64,000 bases of DNA from Sphingomonas sp. Root241 (GCF_001428865.1 NZ_LMIV01000001.1:1380236-1444235); one strand, 5' to 3'. Positions 26,421-39,254 are shown, numbered from the stretch's first letter. Made by a program: numbers and translations. The notes: a model not told the origin generated them from the sequence alone.

Positions 26421-27413
26421 TCAATCCTCCTTCGGGCCGAAGGGCGCGGGACGTGCGCGCGACGCCGGAGCGGCGGGCGGTGTCGATGGCCGGGGCGGGG
26501 AGCCGGTGATCGCTTCCCGCGCCAGCTCGCCGATCCCGCCCAGCGTGCCCATCAGCTGGGTCGCCTCCACCGGGAACAGGATCGTCTTGGCATTGGGCGA
26601 GGTCGCGAACTTGCCGATCGCCTCGACATATTTCTGCGCGATGAAATAGTTGATCGCCTGGGTGCTGCCGCTTTCGATCGCGTCGGACACGGCGCGGGTA
26701 GCAGTCGCTTCCGCCTCGGCGGCGCGCTCGCGGGCCTCGGCGTCGCGGAACGCGGCTTCGCGGCGGCCCTCGGCCTCGAGGATTTGCGACTGCTTCTGAC
26801 CCTCGGCGCGCAGGATCTCGGACGCGCGCATGCCCTCGGCTTCGAGGATGTTGGCGCGCTTCTCGCGCTCGGCCTTCATCTGGCGGCCCATCGCATTGAC
26901 GATGTCGGCGGGCGGACGGATGTCCTTGATCTCGACGCGGGTGATCTTGACGCCCCACGGCGTGGTCGCGTGATCGACGACGTTGAGCAGCCGCGCATTG
27001 ATCTCGTCGCGCTTCGACAGCGTCTCGTCGAGGTCCATCGAACCCATCACCGTGCGCAAATTGGTCGTCGTGAGCTGGAGCAGCGCGAGATAGAGGTCGG
27101 AGACCTCATAGGCCGCCTTGGCGGCGTCGAGGACCTGGAAGAACACCACGCCGTCGGTGGAGATCATCGCATTGTCCTTGGTGATGATCTCCTGGCCGGG
27201 GATGTCGATCACCTGCTCCATCATGTTCACCTTGCGGCCGACGCGATAGAAGAAGGCGGGGTAGAAATTGAGGCCGGGCGAGGCGACCGCGGTGAAGCGA
27301 CCGAAATATTCGATCGTATATTGATAGCCCTGGGTGACGATCTTCACGCTGGAGAAGAGGTAGAGCAGCACCACCGCGACCAGCACGACCAGAAAAATGT
27401 TCAGCACGTCCAT
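26421..27413 (-). CDS. SPFH domain protein (stomatin/QmcA type)
   Basis: A 330-residue membrane-anchored protein. An N-terminal helix ([15 protein letters not shown]) is followed by the SPFH domain ([54 protein letters not shown]). A long Ala/Glu-rich coiled coil of repeated EAEG/RAEGQKQ units spans about residues 170-260, and a Pro-rich tail ends the protein. Such proteins form large cage-like oligomers in the inner membrane, often with NfeD, and modulate proteases. The ATG at 27413 gives the expected anchor; the frame extends upstream into the divergent promoter region. Confidence 0.9.
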   Translation of the reverse strand: MDVLNIFLVVLVAVVLLYLFSSVKIVTQGYQYTIEYFGRFTAVASPGLNFYPAFFYRVGRKVNMMEQVIDIPGQEIITKDNAMISTDGVVFFQVLDAAKAAYEVSDLYLALLQLTTTNLRTVMGSMDLDETLSKRDEINARLLNVVDHATTPWGVKITRVEIKDIRPPADIVNAMGRQMKAEREKRANILEAEGMRASEILRAEGQKQSQILEAEGRREAAFRDAEARERAAEAEATATRAVSDAIESGSTQAINYFIAQKYVEAIGKFATSPNAKTILFPVEATQLMGTLGGIGELAREAITGSPPRPSTPPAAPASRARPAPFGPKED

Positions 27414-27463
27414 CCCCCGACTCCCCTCGCAATTCCTGCGCCTTGCTAGCATAGAGTCGCGCC

Positions 27464-28276
27464 ATGACCACAGCCCCACTGGCCCCGCGCACCGCGCTGT
27501 TTTTGCCCGCCTCCAATCCGCGCGCGATTGCCAAGGCGAGGGAGTTGGCCGCGGATCTGGTCATCCTCGATCTCGAAGACGCCGTCCGCGATGATTCGAA
27601 GGCGACCGCGCGCGCCGCGGCTGTCGAAGCGGTGGCAACAGGTCTCGGGAACCGTTCCTGCGCCATCCGGGTGAATGGTGGCGAGTCACGCGAGCATGCG
27701 GCTGATCTGGCCGCGGTCGCCGGCTCCGCCTGCGATTTCGTGGTTTTGCCCAAGGTCGAGACGCCGGAAGAGGCGGCGATGGTCGCCGATGCTGCAGGCA
27801 AGCCGCTTCTCGCGATGATCGAGACGCCGAGGGGAGTGCTCGCCGCGGCCGAAATCGCGGCGATGCCGGGGGTGCGTGGTCTGATCGCCGGCGTCAACGA
27901 TCTGCGCGCGACGCTCGGCATTCCCGCGGATGGCGGCCGCGATGGCCTTGTCCTTTCGCTGCAGATGATCGTGCTGGCCGCGCGTGCCGGAGCGATCTGG
28001 GCCCTCGACGGAGTCTTCAACGCGCTCGACGATCCCGAGGGCTTCGCCGCCGAATGCCGGCACGGGCGCATGCTCGGTTTCGACGGCAAGTCGCTGATCC
28101 ATCCGAACCAGATCGAGATCGCCGCCGCCGCCTTCGGCGCGAGCGAAGCCGAACTGGCCGAGGCACAGGCATTGATCGCGGCCGCGACCGGCGGCGCCGA
28201 GCGCTTCGGCGACCGGATGATCGAGGCGATGCATGTCGAGCAGGCACGGGCGCTGATCGCGCGGAACTTACGCTGA
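27464..28276 (+). CDS. HpcH/HpaI family CoA-ester lyase (CitE-like)
   Basis: A 270-residue TIM-barrel lyase of the citrate lyase beta subunit-like group. These cleave or hydrolyse CoA esters such as malyl-CoA, citramalyl-CoA or citryl-CoA with magnesium. Motifs: [28 protein letters not shown] (conserved acidic patch), [18 protein letters not shown] (Glu metal ligand) and [13 protein letters not shown]. The exact substrate is not clear. It is divergent from the SPFH gene with a 50-bp spacer. Confidence 0.87.
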   Translation: MTTAPLAPRTALFLPASNPRAIAKARELAADLVILDLEDAVRDDSKATARAAAVEAVATGLGNRSCAIRVNGGESREHAADLAAVAGSACDFVVLPKVETPEEAAMVADAAGKPLLAMIETPRGVLAAAEIAAMPGVRGLIAGVNDLRATLGIPADGGRDGLVLSLQMIVLAARAGAIWALDGVFNALDDPEGFAAECRHGRMLGFDGKSLIHPNQIEIAAAAFGASEAELAEAQALIAAATGGAERFGDRMIEAMHVEQARALIARNLR

Positions 28277-28319
28277 CCTCCGGGATTTCCCGCTGATTGC
28301 GAGATTTGGCCCGAGGATT

Positions 28320-28742
28320 ATGCGGAAATCTCAAACGACTTCCCGAGGTGACGCCTTGCCTGAGCTTCAGACATTGCACGAGCAATTGCTCGAAATGCTC
28401 GATGAACTCGACACTTTATGCGAACGTCCTGCCCCGGACGAGGCGGCATTGGCCGGACTGCGGTATCGGCTGACACGCACCAGCGGCGCGCGACGCAAGC
28501 TGATCGAGAAGCTCTGCCTCGAACTGCAGACGACGCTTCCCGAGGTCGAAATAGGCCCCATCCGTGCCCTGCGTGAGTCGAATGTCGCCGCCATGACCTC
28601 GTCTTCGGATCACATCGGCACGTGGAGCCTGCGTGAAATCATGAAGGACTGGCCGGGCTATTGCCACGCGTCGCGGCAAATCCAGCGGTCGATGCGCGAT
28701 CAGATCGAACTGGAGAAGACGACGCTCTATTCTCACCTTTGA
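28320..28742 (+). CDS. Conserved hypothetical protein, helical
   Basis: A 140-residue protein predicted mostly helical (LQTLHEQLLEMLDELDTLCE) with a C-terminal WSLREIMKDWPGYCHASRQI. There is no signal peptide or catalytic motif. It is not close to any family of known function that I recognise. It begins ATGCGG after GAGG and lies 43 bp after the CoA-ester lyase, possibly in the same transcript. Confidence 0.65.
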   Translation: MRKSQTTSRGDALPELQTLHEQLLEMLDELDTLCERPAPDEAALAGLRYRLTRTSGARRKLIEKLCLELQTTLPEVEIGPIRALRESNVAAMTSSSDHIGTWSLREIMKDWPGYCHASRQIQRSMRDQIELEKTTLYSHL

Positions 28743-28827
28743 TCGGGTAAACAGTACTGAAACCATCCTTTCTCACATGATCTGAACATCATCGCCTCAT
28801 GATGCAGATATCTGAGGAGGTGTCGAA

Positions 28828-30470
<1,643 letters not shown>

Positions 30471-30631
30471 ACCAGCTCGCCGCAGTTTGAGCTTCCAATG
30501 TAGGATTTCTTCTGCTTCGGGTTGGCGATGGGGTGCGCGGCAAATCTCGGCCCGCTTTTCGAGCGCACAATGATCTTCGATCCAAAGTTTACGAATGACA
30601 CGCGACTCCCGCAACTTTGGGATGTTGTCAG

Positions 30632-31816
30632 TTGACTCCCGCTGCCCGCAGCCAGGCGGCGATCGACCTGCTCGACCGGATCATCGCGGCGGCACGCGAT
30701 CAGGGCGCCGCCGCGGATACGCTGATCGCGCGCTGGTTCGCCGAGCGGCGCTATGCCGGATCGAAGGACCGCCGCGCCGTGCGCGAATTGGTGTACGACG
30801 CGATCCGGTTGTGCGGCGAGCGCCCCGAGAGCGGCCGTGCCGCGATGCTGGCACTGGTCGCCGATCGGCCGGAACTCGCCGAGACCTTCGATGGATCGCC
30901 TTATGGCCCGGCGGCGATCGAGACCGGCGAGCCCGTTGCGGTGCCCGGCCACGCGCCGGGCTGGCTGATCAAGAAGCTGCGCGCTTCGGATATCGGGATC
31001 GAGGAACAGGCCGCTTTGCTCGAGCGTGCGCCGCTGGATATCCGGGTCAATACGCTCAAGACTTCGCGGGGTCGGGTCGCCGCCACCCTTCCGGGCGCGG
31101 AGCCGCTCGGCATCGCACCCGATGCGCTGCGACTGCCGCACGACATTCGGGTCGACCAGCTCCCCGCTTATGCCGCGGGCGAGTTCGAGGTGCAGGATGC
31201 GGGCAGCCAGCTGGTGACGTTCGCCGCGGGCGCGGAACGGGGCCAGCACGTCGTCGATCTCTGCGCAGGCGGCGGAGGCAAGACGCTGGCCTTGGCGGCG
31301 CTGATGGCCAATCACGGCAGCATCCTTGCCTGCGACGTGGATCGCGGGCGGCTGCAGCGCCTGCCCGAGCGCGCCGCGCGGGCGGGGGTGACGATCGCCG
31401 AGACGCGGCTGCTCAATCCCAATCGCGAGGCCGAACAGCTTGCCGATCAGGCGGGGCGGGCCGACATCGTCCTCGTCGACGCGCCTTGTTCGGGAACGGG
31501 CACGTGGCGGCGCAATCCGGAGGCGCGCTGGCGGCTGACCCGCGAGCGGCTCGACAAATTGGTCGCGACGCAGCGCCACATCATGGGGCTCGCGGCGGAG
31601 CTCGTGCGCCCGGGCGGATCTTTGGTCTATGTCGTCTGCTCGGTACTCGACGACGAAGGCGCCGGGCAGGCACAGGCATTTCTCGATGCATATCCCGGCT
31701 GGACCGCCCGGACCCTGACCCTCGGCGCGGGAACGCCGCGCGGGGCGGGAATCCGGCTCACGCCGCTGGCGGACTCGACCGACGGCTTTTTTGTCGCGAA
31801 GATGATCCGACCGTGA
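30632..31816 (+). CDS. RsmB/NOP family RNA (cytosine-C5) methyltransferase
   Basis: A 394-residue SAM-dependent enzyme that probably methylates a cytosine of 16S rRNA. A short N-terminal NusB-like helical part (about residues 1-70) precedes the methyltransferase domain, with VQDAGSQL, the SAM site DLCAGGGGKTLALAA, catalytic APCSGTGTWRRNPE (motif IV Cys) and YVVCSVLDDEG (motif VI Cys). No ATG fits; TTG at 30632 gives the usual start TPAARSQAAIDLLD, with TTG 30617 as an alternative. It follows guaB by about 160 bp. Confidence 0.85.
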   Translation: MTPAARSQAAIDLLDRIIAAARDQGAAADTLIARWFAERRYAGSKDRRAVRELVYDAIRLCGERPESGRAAMLALVADRPELAETFDGSPYGPAAIETGEPVAVPGHAPGWLIKKLRASDIGIEEQAALLERAPLDIRVNTLKTSRGRVAATLPGAEPLGIAPDALRLPHDIRVDQLPAYAAGEFEVQDAGSQLVTFAAGAERGQHVVDLCAGGGGKTLALAALMANHGSILACDVDRGRLQRLPERAARAGVTIAETRLLNPNREAEQLADQAGRADIVLVDAPCSGTGTWRRNPEARWRLTRERLDKLVATQRHIMGLAAELVRPGGSLVYVVCSVLDDEGAGQAQAFLDAYPGWTARTLTLGAGTPRGAGIRLTPLADSTDGFFVAKMIRP

Positions 31817-31848
31817 TAGCGCCACGCACTTCAGTTTCGGAGATTTTC

Positions 31849-32355
31849 ATGCGGATCACTGCGATTTCGGCCGCCGCCGCGTTGATGGTGCTTTCGGTCT
31901 CGACGTCGTTGACGGCGCAGCGTCCCGACGATCAGATCGATCCCAAGTCGCTCGCGTTGCTCCAGGAAGGGCGTGCCGCAAAGGCGGCCGGCAATCTCGA
32001 CGGCGCGCAGGACGCGCTGGAGAGCGCGCTGGCGGTGGACCCGCGCAACCGCGAGGCGTTCCTCGTGCTCGGCGAGATTGCACGCACCCGCGGCCTGCCG
32101 GGCAAGGCGATCCGTCTCTATCGTGAGGCGCTTACGCTCGAGCCGAACGATCTTGCGGCGCTGCGCGGGCAGGGCGAGGCACTGGTCGCCAAGGGCGCGA
32201 CGGCGAAGGCCAAGGAGAATCTCGCCCGGATCAAGACGATCTGCAACGGCGAGTGCAGTGATGCGACCGTGCTCGCGTCATCGATCGCCAAGGGCCCGCC
32301 CCCGACAGCGACCGCACAGGCCGAACCGGCCAAGCCGTCGCCCGCCAAGCCCTAG
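31849..32355 (+). CDS. Exported TPR repeat protein
   Basis: A 168-residue periplasmic protein with a signal peptide ([20 protein letters not shown]) and two to three tetratricopeptide repeats between residues 40 and 115 ([60 protein letters not shown]). The tail is Ala/Pro-rich. TPR proteins mediate protein contacts; the partner is unknown. The ATG at 31849 starts the signal peptide; the open frame continuing far upstream lies inside the methyltransferase gene and is rejected. The stop overlaps that of rsmA by 3 bp of coding sequence on opposite strands. Confidence 0.78.
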   Translation: MRITAISAAAALMVLSVSTSLTAQRPDDQIDPKSLALLQEGRAAKAAGNLDGAQDALESALAVDPRNREAFLVLGEIARTRGLPGKAIRLYREALTLEPNDLAALRGQGEALVAKGATAKAKENLARIKTICNGECSDATVLASSIAKGPPPTATAQAEPAKPSPAKP

Positions 32356-33167
32356 CCGAGCGCGCGGGCGAGCGCGACGAATTCCTCGACGGACACCGTC
32401 TCGGCACGGCGGCTCGAATCCACGCCCAATTGTTCCATCGCTTCGATCGCACCCGGCACGCCTTTGAGGCTCTGGCGGAGCATTTTCCGGCGCTGCCCGA
32501 ACGCGGCGGCAGTCAGTTTCTCGAGCGTCTTGAGCTGTACGCCCTCCGGCGCGGGCGCGGCGACGATATGGACCACGGCCGACATCACCTTGGGCGGCGG
32601 GGTGAAGGCGGAGCGGTGCACCGTCATCGCAATCCGCGGCGTCGAGCGCCACTGCGCCAGCACCGCGAGCCGGCCATAAGCATCGGAACCCGCCGGCGCG
32701 ACGATCCGCTCGGCGACTTCCTTCTGGAACATCAGTGTCAGGCTCGCCCACCACGGCTCCCACGTCGCCGAGAGCCAGCCCACCAGCAGCGCAGTGCCGA
32801 CATTATAGGGCAGATTGGCTACCACATGCGGCTTGCCCGCGAACAGCGCCGGTGCGTCGACCTCGAGCGCGTCGCCTTCGATCACCTTCAGCTTGCCGGG
32901 GAAGAATTCGCCCAGCTCGGCCAGGGCGGGAATGCAGCGGCGGTCGCGCTCGACTGCGGTAACCGAGGCGCCGGCCTCCAGCAGCGCACGGGTCAGTCCG
33001 CCGGGACCGGGGCCGACCTCGAACACTTCGGCACCCGCCAGATCGCCCGGGACCTTGGCGATGCGGGCGAGCAGTTGATGGTCGAACAGGAAATTCTGCC
33101 CCAGCGCCTTGCTCGCGCTGAGACCGTGCCTGCGGATGACGTCACGAAGCGGCGGCAGTTCGGTCAC
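32352..33167 (-). CDS. rsmA: 16S rRNA dimethyladenosine transferase
   Basis: RsmA (KsgA) dimethylates the two adjacent adenines of the 3'-terminal helix of 16S rRNA. The 271-residue protein shows [16 protein letters not shown], the SAM site [20 protein letters not shown], the catalytic [11 protein letters not shown] and [12 protein letters not shown]. It begins with GTG at 33167, overlapping the pdxA stop (GTGA); a longer frame upstream is inside pdxA. It is the last gene of the lptD-surA-pdxA-rsmA operon, a conserved order in proteobacteria. Confidence 0.95.
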   Translation of the reverse strand: MTELPPLRDVIRRHGLSASKALGQNFLFDHQLLARIAKVPGDLAGAEVFEVGPGPGGLTRALLEAGASVTAVERDRRCIPALAELGEFFPGKLKVIEGDALEVDAPALFAGKPHVVANLPYNVGTALLVGWLSATWEPWWASLTLMFQKEVAERIVAPAGSDAYGRLAVLAQWRSTPRIAMTVHRSAFTPPPKVMSAVVHIVAAPAPEGVQLKTLEKLTAAAFGQRRKMLRQSLKGVPGAIEAMEQLGVDSSRRAETVSVEEFVALARALG

Positions 33168-34168
33168 AGGCTTGGCGCGGTCGCTTCCACCCGACGCTCG
33201 GCCTGCGCGGCGGCCATGCGGATCGCAGCGATCATCGCCCCGGGATTGGCTTCGTCGCGTCCGGCGATGCCGAAGGCGGTGCCGTGATCGGGCGAGGTGC
33301 GGACGATCGGCAGTCCCAGCGTGGTGTTCACGCCGTCGTCGAAATGGAGCGTCTTGATCGGGATCAGCGCCTGATCGTGATAGAGACACAAGGCCGCATC
33401 ATAGCCGGCGCGGGCGCGGGCATGGAACATCGCGTCGGCGGCGAAGGGCCCCACCGCGTCGATACCTTCGGCGCGCAATTGCTCGATGGCCGGCGCGAGG
33501 ATCTCGATTTCCTCCCGGCCGATCGCACCGCCCTCGCCGGCATGCGGATTGAGGCCGGCAAAAGCGAGACGCGGCCGATCGATACCGAAATTGCGGTACA
33601 GGCCGCGCGCAGTCACCCGTGCCTTTGCGAGCACCAGCTCGATCGACAGCAGATGCGGCACATCGGCGAGCGGCACGTGAACCGTGATCGGCACCACCCG
33701 CAGCGTCGGCCCGGCCAGCATCATCACCGTATTGTCGCTGGCCACGCCGCAACGCTCGGCCACGAATTCGGTCTGCCCGGGATAGGTGAAGCCGATGCGA
33801 TAGAGCTGTGCCTTGGAGACCGGCCCCGTGACCAAAGCGCTCGCCGCGCCCGAACGGGTCAGCCCGCAAGCCATTTCGAGCGATTGCAGAGCGCAGCGGG
33901 CGCTGTCGACATCGGGCACGCCGGGCGCGACTTCTCCCGCATCACCCACCGAGACGATCGGCAGGGCGTTCGCAAAGACGGCCTCGGCCTCGGCAGGGTC
34001 GCTGATCAGGGCGACGGGGCCGTCCCAGACCTTCTGGACCGCCCGCGGATCACCGACCGCGAAGAACGGTGCGAGCGAATGCAGTTCGCGCGCACTCCAC
34101 GCCTTGGCGGTGATCTCCGGGCCAATTCCCGCGGAATCGCCCATGGCGATGGCGAGCGGGCTGGTCAT
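33164..34168 (-). CDS. pdxA: 4-hydroxythreonine-4-phosphate dehydrogenase
   Basis: PdxA oxidises 4-phosphohydroxy-threonine in the DXP-dependent vitamin B6 pathway. The 334-residue protein starts [20 protein letters not shown] and contains [35 protein letters not shown] and [12 protein letters not shown] with the metal-binding His residues. The ATG at 34168 follows GCGAGCGG; a GTG at 34183 just after the surA stop is less likely. It overlaps rsmA by 4 bp downstream. Confidence 0.94.
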   Translation of the reverse strand: MTSPLAIAMGDSAGIGPEITAKAWSARELHSLAPFFAVGDPRAVQKVWDGPVALISDPAEAEAVFANALPIVSVGDAGEVAPGVPDVDSARCALQSLEMACGLTRSGAASALVTGPVSKAQLYRIGFTYPGQTEFVAERCGVASDNTVMMLAGPTLRVVPITVHVPLADVPHLLSIELVLAKARVTARGLYRNFGIDRPRLAFAGLNPHAGEGGAIGREEIEILAPAIEQLRAEGIDAVGPFAADAMFHARARAGYDAALCLYHDQALIPIKTLHFDDGVNTTLGLPIVRTSPDHGTAFGIAGRDEANPGAMIAAIRMAAAQAERRVEATAPSL

Positions 34169-34184
34169 CCGCTCGCCGCGCACT

Positions 34185-35555
34185 TCAGCGATATTCGACC
34201 AGCGCGTCGCGGCGCAGATCGCGCAGCATGCGCTGGGCGCGCAAGTTGGTACGTTGCTCCTCGAGCTGGTTCTGAACCTGCTCGACCGACGGCTCGTAAG
34301 CGTCCTTAGGATCGTCGCGACCGCATAGCACGAGCACCCGAACGCCGTCCTCGACCGATCCGAACGGCTGGGTCACCTGACCCACCTGGAGCGGCAGGAT
34401 CATGTTCTGGAGCGCCGGCGGCAGTTCCTTGATCGCGATGCCATCACGATCGACGACTTCCGCATTCTGCGCCTGAGCGACGCCGGCGACGTCGCCGCAG
34501 CCCTTGATCGCGCGCGTTGCCGTGGCGAACTCGCCGGCACGCGCGGTGGCGGCCGCTTCGGTCGTGCCCTTGGGGAAGTTGATCGCGAGCTGGCGCAGGC
34601 TCAGCTTGGCGTCCTTGGGATCCGCGGTCAGCACCTTGCGCTTCTCGGCGAGATACAGAATCGAGAAGCCGGTCGGCAGCTGGATCGGGCCGGCTACCTG
34701 GCCAGGCTGCATTTCCTGCGCGGCGCCGGCGAGCTGCTCCGGCAGCATCGCGGGACGGACCCAGCCGAGATCGCCGCCGACCGACTTGGTCGACGCTTCC
34801 GAATAGGTCTTGGCGAGATAGTCAAACGGGGCGCCTTCGCGCATCTGCTGGATCATCTTCTGCATGCTCGCATGCACTTCCGGCGCGCGATCCGGCGTCG
34901 CGTTCATGTAGATTTCGTAGACGTGATATTCGTCGCTGCCCTTGGCGGCCTTCATGCGGTCGATCATCGCCTTCACTTCGGCCTCGCCGACGTTGATGTT
35001 GACGCGACGGCGCAGCAGGCGGTTCCAGGCGATGTCAGCCTCGATCTGGCGGCGGATCGTGCGCTCAGAGGCGCCGACTTCCTTGAGCCAAGCGCGCATC
35101 TGCTCGGGCGTCCGCTGGAAGTTCTTCGAGACGCGCGCGAAGCTCTGCTCGATTTCCTTCGGGTCGACGGTGATCTCGTTGGCCTTGGCCTCCTGGATCT
35201 GGAGCGCCTCGTCGATCAGCTGGCGCAGCATCTGCAGGCGAAGCTGGTCGCGCTCCTCCGGCTTCAGGTTGAGCTTGCTGATGCCGATGACCATCGCCAT
35301 GCGCTGATCGACATCGGTGCCGGTGATCACCGTGTCGTTGACGATCGCGGTCGGCTTGCGGATGTTGGGATCGGACTTGCCGAACAACTGGAAGTTCTTG
35401 GGAATATCCAGGCCGGTATCCGGCACCTGCTGATCGGGAACGGTCTGCGCGATCGCGATCGACGCGACCCCGGCCAGGCTGAACGCCAGAATAGTCTTGC
35501 GGCCGAAGCGAGCCGCCTTTGCAACACCCATGTTCACGTGGAGCCGTACCCTCAT
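34185..35555 (-). CDS. surA: Periplasmic peptidyl-prolyl isomerase / outer-membrane protein chaperone
   Basis: SurA escorts outer-membrane proteins, LptD among them, through the periplasm. The protein has a signal peptide ending near ASIAIAQ, an N-terminal SurA_N chaperone region (RKPTAIVNDTVITGTDVDQR, DEALQIQEAKANEI) and parvulin domains (YHVYEIYMNATPD; GGDLGWVRPAMLPEQLAGAA), followed by a second, weaker parvulin-like part. Start candidates are ATG 35555 and ATG 35531; 35555 has the better upstream purines. It sits between lptD and pdxA in the same operon. Confidence 0.92.
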   Translation of the reverse strand: MRVRLHVNMGVAKAARFGRKTILAFSLAGVASIAIAQTVPDQQVPDTGLDIPKNFQLFGKSDPNIRKPTAIVNDTVITGTDVDQRMAMVIGISKLNLKPEERDQLRLQMLRQLIDEALQIQEAKANEITVDPKEIEQSFARVSKNFQRTPEQMRAWLKEVGASERTIRRQIEADIAWNRLLRRRVNINVGEAEVKAMIDRMKAAKGSDEYHVYEIYMNATPDRAPEVHASMQKMIQQMREGAPFDYLAKTYSEASTKSVGGDLGWVRPAMLPEQLAGAAQEMQPGQVAGPIQLPTGFSILYLAEKRKVLTADPKDAKLSLRQLAINFPKGTTEAAATARAGEFATATRAIKGCGDVAGVAQAQNAEVVDRDGIAIKELPPALQNMILPLQVGQVTQPFGSVEDGVRVLVLCGRDDPKDAYEPSVEQVQNQLEEQRTNLRAQRMLRDLRRDALVEYR

Positions 35556-35644
35556 CCATCTCGGGGAGATCGTGGCGCATACTCGCCAATTGTGCCTGAA
35601 CCAAGGCTTGACGGGATTCGGATTACGCCCCGTCGGGCACCACG

Positions 35645-37960
35645 CTAGCGCCCCAGATTCTTGAATGCCAGCGACAAAAGAAAGCTGTTGCCGCGCCGCG
35701 CATCGCCAGTTGTCTCGTAATCGCGCTTCCAGGTGAGGCCGAGGCGAAGGCAATCGTCCTCATAGGTCACGCCGAGCCGGTGGCGCACCGGATCGAAGCC
35801 GTCGGCCTGGGAGAGGATGTCCTCGTCGCGATTGGTCAGGTCGACGAGGAGCGCGCCCGACACCGACCAGAAGCGCGCGATCTGGACGCGCCCGCCGATG
35901 CGCGCTTCCTCGCGGTCCTGCAGATCCTCGAGCGTCGCGTCGATGTTGCGATTGAGGCGGAGATAGCCGACCTGGAAATAGGTGCTTCGCGAGCCCACGG
36001 TCGCGTCGATCTCGTTGCGGCGGATGGCAAAGGTGTCCTTATCGATCCGGTAGCGATGCGTGAAGCTCACGAAATCGCGGAAGCGGACCACGGTGCGCCC
36101 GACAATGTCGGACACGCGATCGGCGAGCCCGGTGCCATCGGGGAAGATCGTCGGCCGCGACGTGAGACGGTAGCTCTGGCCGACATTGGCGTCGACGCTG
36201 AAGCCGGGGAGGTACAGCGCATAATCGACGCCCCAGGTGAAGCGGGTCGAATCCTCGAACCGGTCATAACCGGGGAAGCGATTGAGCGCGAAAAGGTTGG
36301 AATCCTCGAGGTCCACGGCGCGCGCATCCTCGTTGGGGACGGCGAGGTTCTCGAGCTTGGGTGCGGCGACGATCTGGATCCGCGGCGTGATTTTCTGGGT
36401 GCCGCCGAGGAACTCGCCGACGAACGGCCATTTCACGTCGATCGCGGCCGCGGCGATGCCCCGGAACCGGAACCCCTCGTCACCACGATAGCTGGGAACG
36501 AGCGTCGATAGCGTGTCGTCGGTATTGTAGGCGTCGGCGCGGCCGTAGGCAGTGAAGGTCACCTCCTGGCCCCAGTTGGTGAGCTTGCGCAGATCCCAGC
36601 GGGCACTGGCGAAGGCGCGCTGCGAATCCTGGCCGTCCGAGCGCCCGATCGCCAGCGTGTTCAGCTGGAATTCGAAGCGTCCGCCGAGCAGGCCCTCGTC
36701 CATGCGCCGGCGATAGTCGAGCTCGGGCAGAACGAAGGGCTGGGAACCCTGCCGGTCGCCTACCCGCAGCGTCTGCACCGCCCAGGCATTGATCGAGAAA
36801 TAGCTATCAGAATCAATGTGTTCCAGCCGTACATTGTTGCGCAGCCGATCGTCGCGCGAAATGTCGTAGCGCCGGAGGAAGGTGCGATCGGTGGTGAGGC
36901 GAATCGAGGCGCTGGCGCTCCATTCGGGCGAGAACTGGAACCGGCCTGAGGCGTCGAGATAGCCGCGGAAATTGTTGCTCGACGTGGCGGGCGTGGTCGG
37001 CACCGTCAGGTCGTCGGCGCGGCGGCTATAGGTGCCATAGCCGGTCACGCGATAAGCGCCGAAGCTCTCGACCGCGCGATACTCGCCCTGCAGCATCGGC
37101 AGTGCTTCGGTGAAGACGCGCGGCGTGATCGTCAGGTCGCGGTTCGGCGCGAGGCTGAAGAAATAGGGCAGGGCGATCTGGAAGCCGTTGGTGCGATCGA
37201 GGCGGACGTCGGGCGTCAGGAAACCGTCGTCGCTGGTGCCGCCCGCCGGATGCGAGAAGACGGGGAGCGGGATCGAGGCGATGCCGAACACCGAGATCCG
37301 CGCACCGGTGTAGCGGATGCGCTTCTTGTTCGGATCGTACACCACGCGCCGGGCGGTGATCTTCCACGACGGCTCCTTCGGGCAGTCGTTCGAATCGGTC
37401 ACTGCGCAGGGCGTATAAGCCGCGTTCTCGACCGTGATGATGCCGTTGTCGCGATGCCCGCGCTGGGCGGCGATCCGCCCGCCCGCCTCGAGCACGACGA
37501 GCATGTTCTCGACGGCGCCGTCCTTGAGCGTGTCGGTCAGCTCGATCCGGTCGCCATAAGCGGCGTCGCCCTCCGGATTGACGATGACGATATTGCCCTC
37601 GGCGACGACCTTTCCGGTCTTGCGGTTCCAGACGATCTTTTCGGCGCGGAGGCGATCGCTGCGGCGGTACAGCCGGACATCGCCGCTCGCGGTGACAATG
37701 TCGTTCTCATAATCGTAATCGAGCTGATCGGCGTTGAACTGGACTTCGTCGGGATTGATCGACGTCGCCTCGGTCGAGGGCGGCGGGGGTTCGACGGGGC
37801 GGTCCTGCAGGTTCGCGGCAGGCACATCGACAGTTTGCGGCGAGACGGGCTGGCTCGCCGGCGCTTCGCGCGGATCGGCAGTCTCCTGCGCCCGCGCCTG
37901 CGCCGCGAGGCACAGGCCGAGCGCGGCCGAGAGCAGCAGTGCCTTGCGCGAAACGACCAT
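35645..37960 (-). CDS. lptD: LPS-assembly outer-membrane protein LptD
   Basis: LptD is the beta-barrel that inserts lipopolysaccharide into the outer leaflet, with LptE as partner. The 771-residue protein has a signal peptide (MVVSRKALLLSAALGLCLAA, cleaved near ARAQ) and an OstA/LptA-like periplasmic domain at about residues 70-190 (ADQLDYDYENDIVTASGDVR, EKIVWNRKTGKVVAEGNIVI). The large barrel domain extends to the C-terminal KNLGR. Few cysteines are visible (TPCAVTDSNDCPK). The ATG at 37960 follows AAAGGTGGGA. It is the first gene of the operon with surA, pdxA and rsmA. Confidence 0.95.
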   Translation of the reverse strand: MVVSRKALLLSAALGLCLAAQARAQETADPREAPASQPVSPQTVDVPAANLQDRPVEPPPPSTEATSINPDEVQFNADQLDYDYENDIVTASGDVRLYRRSDRLRAEKIVWNRKTGKVVAEGNIVIVNPEGDAAYGDRIELTDTLKDGAVENMLVVLEAGGRIAAQRGHRDNGIITVENAAYTPCAVTDSNDCPKEPSWKITARRVVYDPNKKRIRYTGARISVFGIASIPLPVFSHPAGGTSDDGFLTPDVRLDRTNGFQIALPYFFSLAPNRDLTITPRVFTEALPMLQGEYRAVESFGAYRVTGYGTYSRRADDLTVPTTPATSSNNFRGYLDASGRFQFSPEWSASASIRLTTDRTFLRRYDISRDDRLRNNVRLEHIDSDSYFSINAWAVQTLRVGDRQGSQPFVLPELDYRRRMDEGLLGGRFEFQLNTLAIGRSDGQDSQRAFASARWDLRKLTNWGQEVTFTAYGRADAYNTDDTLSTLVPSYRGDEGFRFRGIAAAAIDVKWPFVGEFLGGTQKITPRIQIVAAPKLENLAVPNEDARAVDLEDSNLFALNRFPGYDRFEDSTRFTWGVDYALYLPGFSVDANVGQSYRLTSRPTIFPDGTGLADRVSDIVGRTVVRFRDFVSFTHRYRIDKDTFAIRRNEIDATVGSRSTYFQVGYLRLNRNIDATLEDLQDREEARIGGRVQIARFWSVSGALLVDLTNRDEDILSQADGFDPVRHRLGVTYEDDCLRLGLTWKRDYETTGDARRGNSFLLSLAFKNLGR

Positions 37961-38074
37961 TCCCACCTTTATCTTCACTCCCGGGCACGCGGCACCGTCC
38001 GCCCTATCGCAGCGGTTGCGGCATCGCAACGTCACGTGCGTTGGCCCGAACGCACGGAATTGCTAACAGGAGCC

Positions 38075-38515
38075 ATGCAGGTCGACTTCTACCATCTCAC
38101 CAAACTGCCTCTGGAACGGGCATTGCCGCAGATCGCCGAGAAGGTGCTCGCCACCGGCGGACGGCTGATAATCGTGGCGGGCGAGGAAGGCCAGCGCGCC
38201 CGGCTCGATCAATTGCTGTGGAGCTATGCGCCCGAGAGCTTCCTGCCGCACGGCCAGGCCGGGGGCGAGGACGATGCGCGGCAGCCGGTGCTGATCGCCG
38301 ATACGGCCGCGGCGGCGAACGGCGCCCGCAACATCGCGCTGGCGGACGGCATCTGGCGCGAGGAGGCTTTGGGCTTCGACCGCGCCTTCCATTTCTTCGA
38401 CGAGGAGCGGATCGCCGAGGCGCGGGCGGCGTGGAAGGGACTGGCCGATCGCGACGGAGTCGAGCGGAACTATTGGAAGCAGAACGACTCGGGGCGCTGG
38501 GAAAAAGCGGCATAG
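38075..38515 (+). CDS. holC: DNA polymerase III, chi subunit
   Basis: HolC (chi) links the clamp loader to single-strand binding protein at the replication fork. The 146-residue protein starts MQVDFYHLTKLPLERALPQI and contains LWSYAPESFLPHGQAG and AFHFFDEERIAEARAAWK, all characteristic of the chi family. The ATG follows CAGGAGCC. It is divergent from lptD with a 114-bp spacer and precedes ndk, a neighbourhood common in alphaproteobacteria. Confidence 0.92.
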   Translation: MQVDFYHLTKLPLERALPQIAEKVLATGGRLIIVAGEEGQRARLDQLLWSYAPESFLPHGQAGGEDDARQPVLIADTAAAANGARNIALADGIWREEALGFDRAFHFFDEERIAEARAAWKGLADRDGVERNYWKQNDSGRWEKAA

Positions 38516-38831
38516 ATTCCGCGTTGCCGAGGGAAACGTGCAACGATTTTCGCATTTTTGGCGGGCGAGGCGCGTTTGTGGCGATTTGCTCTGGGGAAAG
38601 TGCACAAAAGCGCCTCCGAAGTTTGCACATGCACTTCTTGCATTCGTCATTCCGCCCCGGCTGCGGAATCGGGTTCAACCATGTCAAAGAGCGGCCTCGG
38701 CGGGGCGCTGGAACAATGGCAGAACATCGCCTTGTAGGAAAGCGCGGGGGCGTGCGCGGCTTGCATCCGCGGCGCCCGGGGACTAGGGAGCCGCGACTTT
38801 TCCACAACCCAAATACAGGAGCCGCACGGCC
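38516..38831 (+). other. Gene-free spacer between holC and ndk
   Basis: 316 bp without a supported gene. Short frames across it have no ribosome site or recognisable features. It probably carries the ndk promoter; I do not see a clear -35/-10 pair. The last 20 bp hold AGGAGCC upstream of the ndk ATG. Confidence 0.45.

Positions 38832-39254
<423 letters not shown>

Noticed and set aside
30595..31848. Possible fusion of the methyltransferase region with the TPR protein in one frame
   Set aside because: The frame is open through the methyltransferase gene but is out of phase with it and encodes no conserved residues; the signal peptide of the TPR protein begins at 31849.
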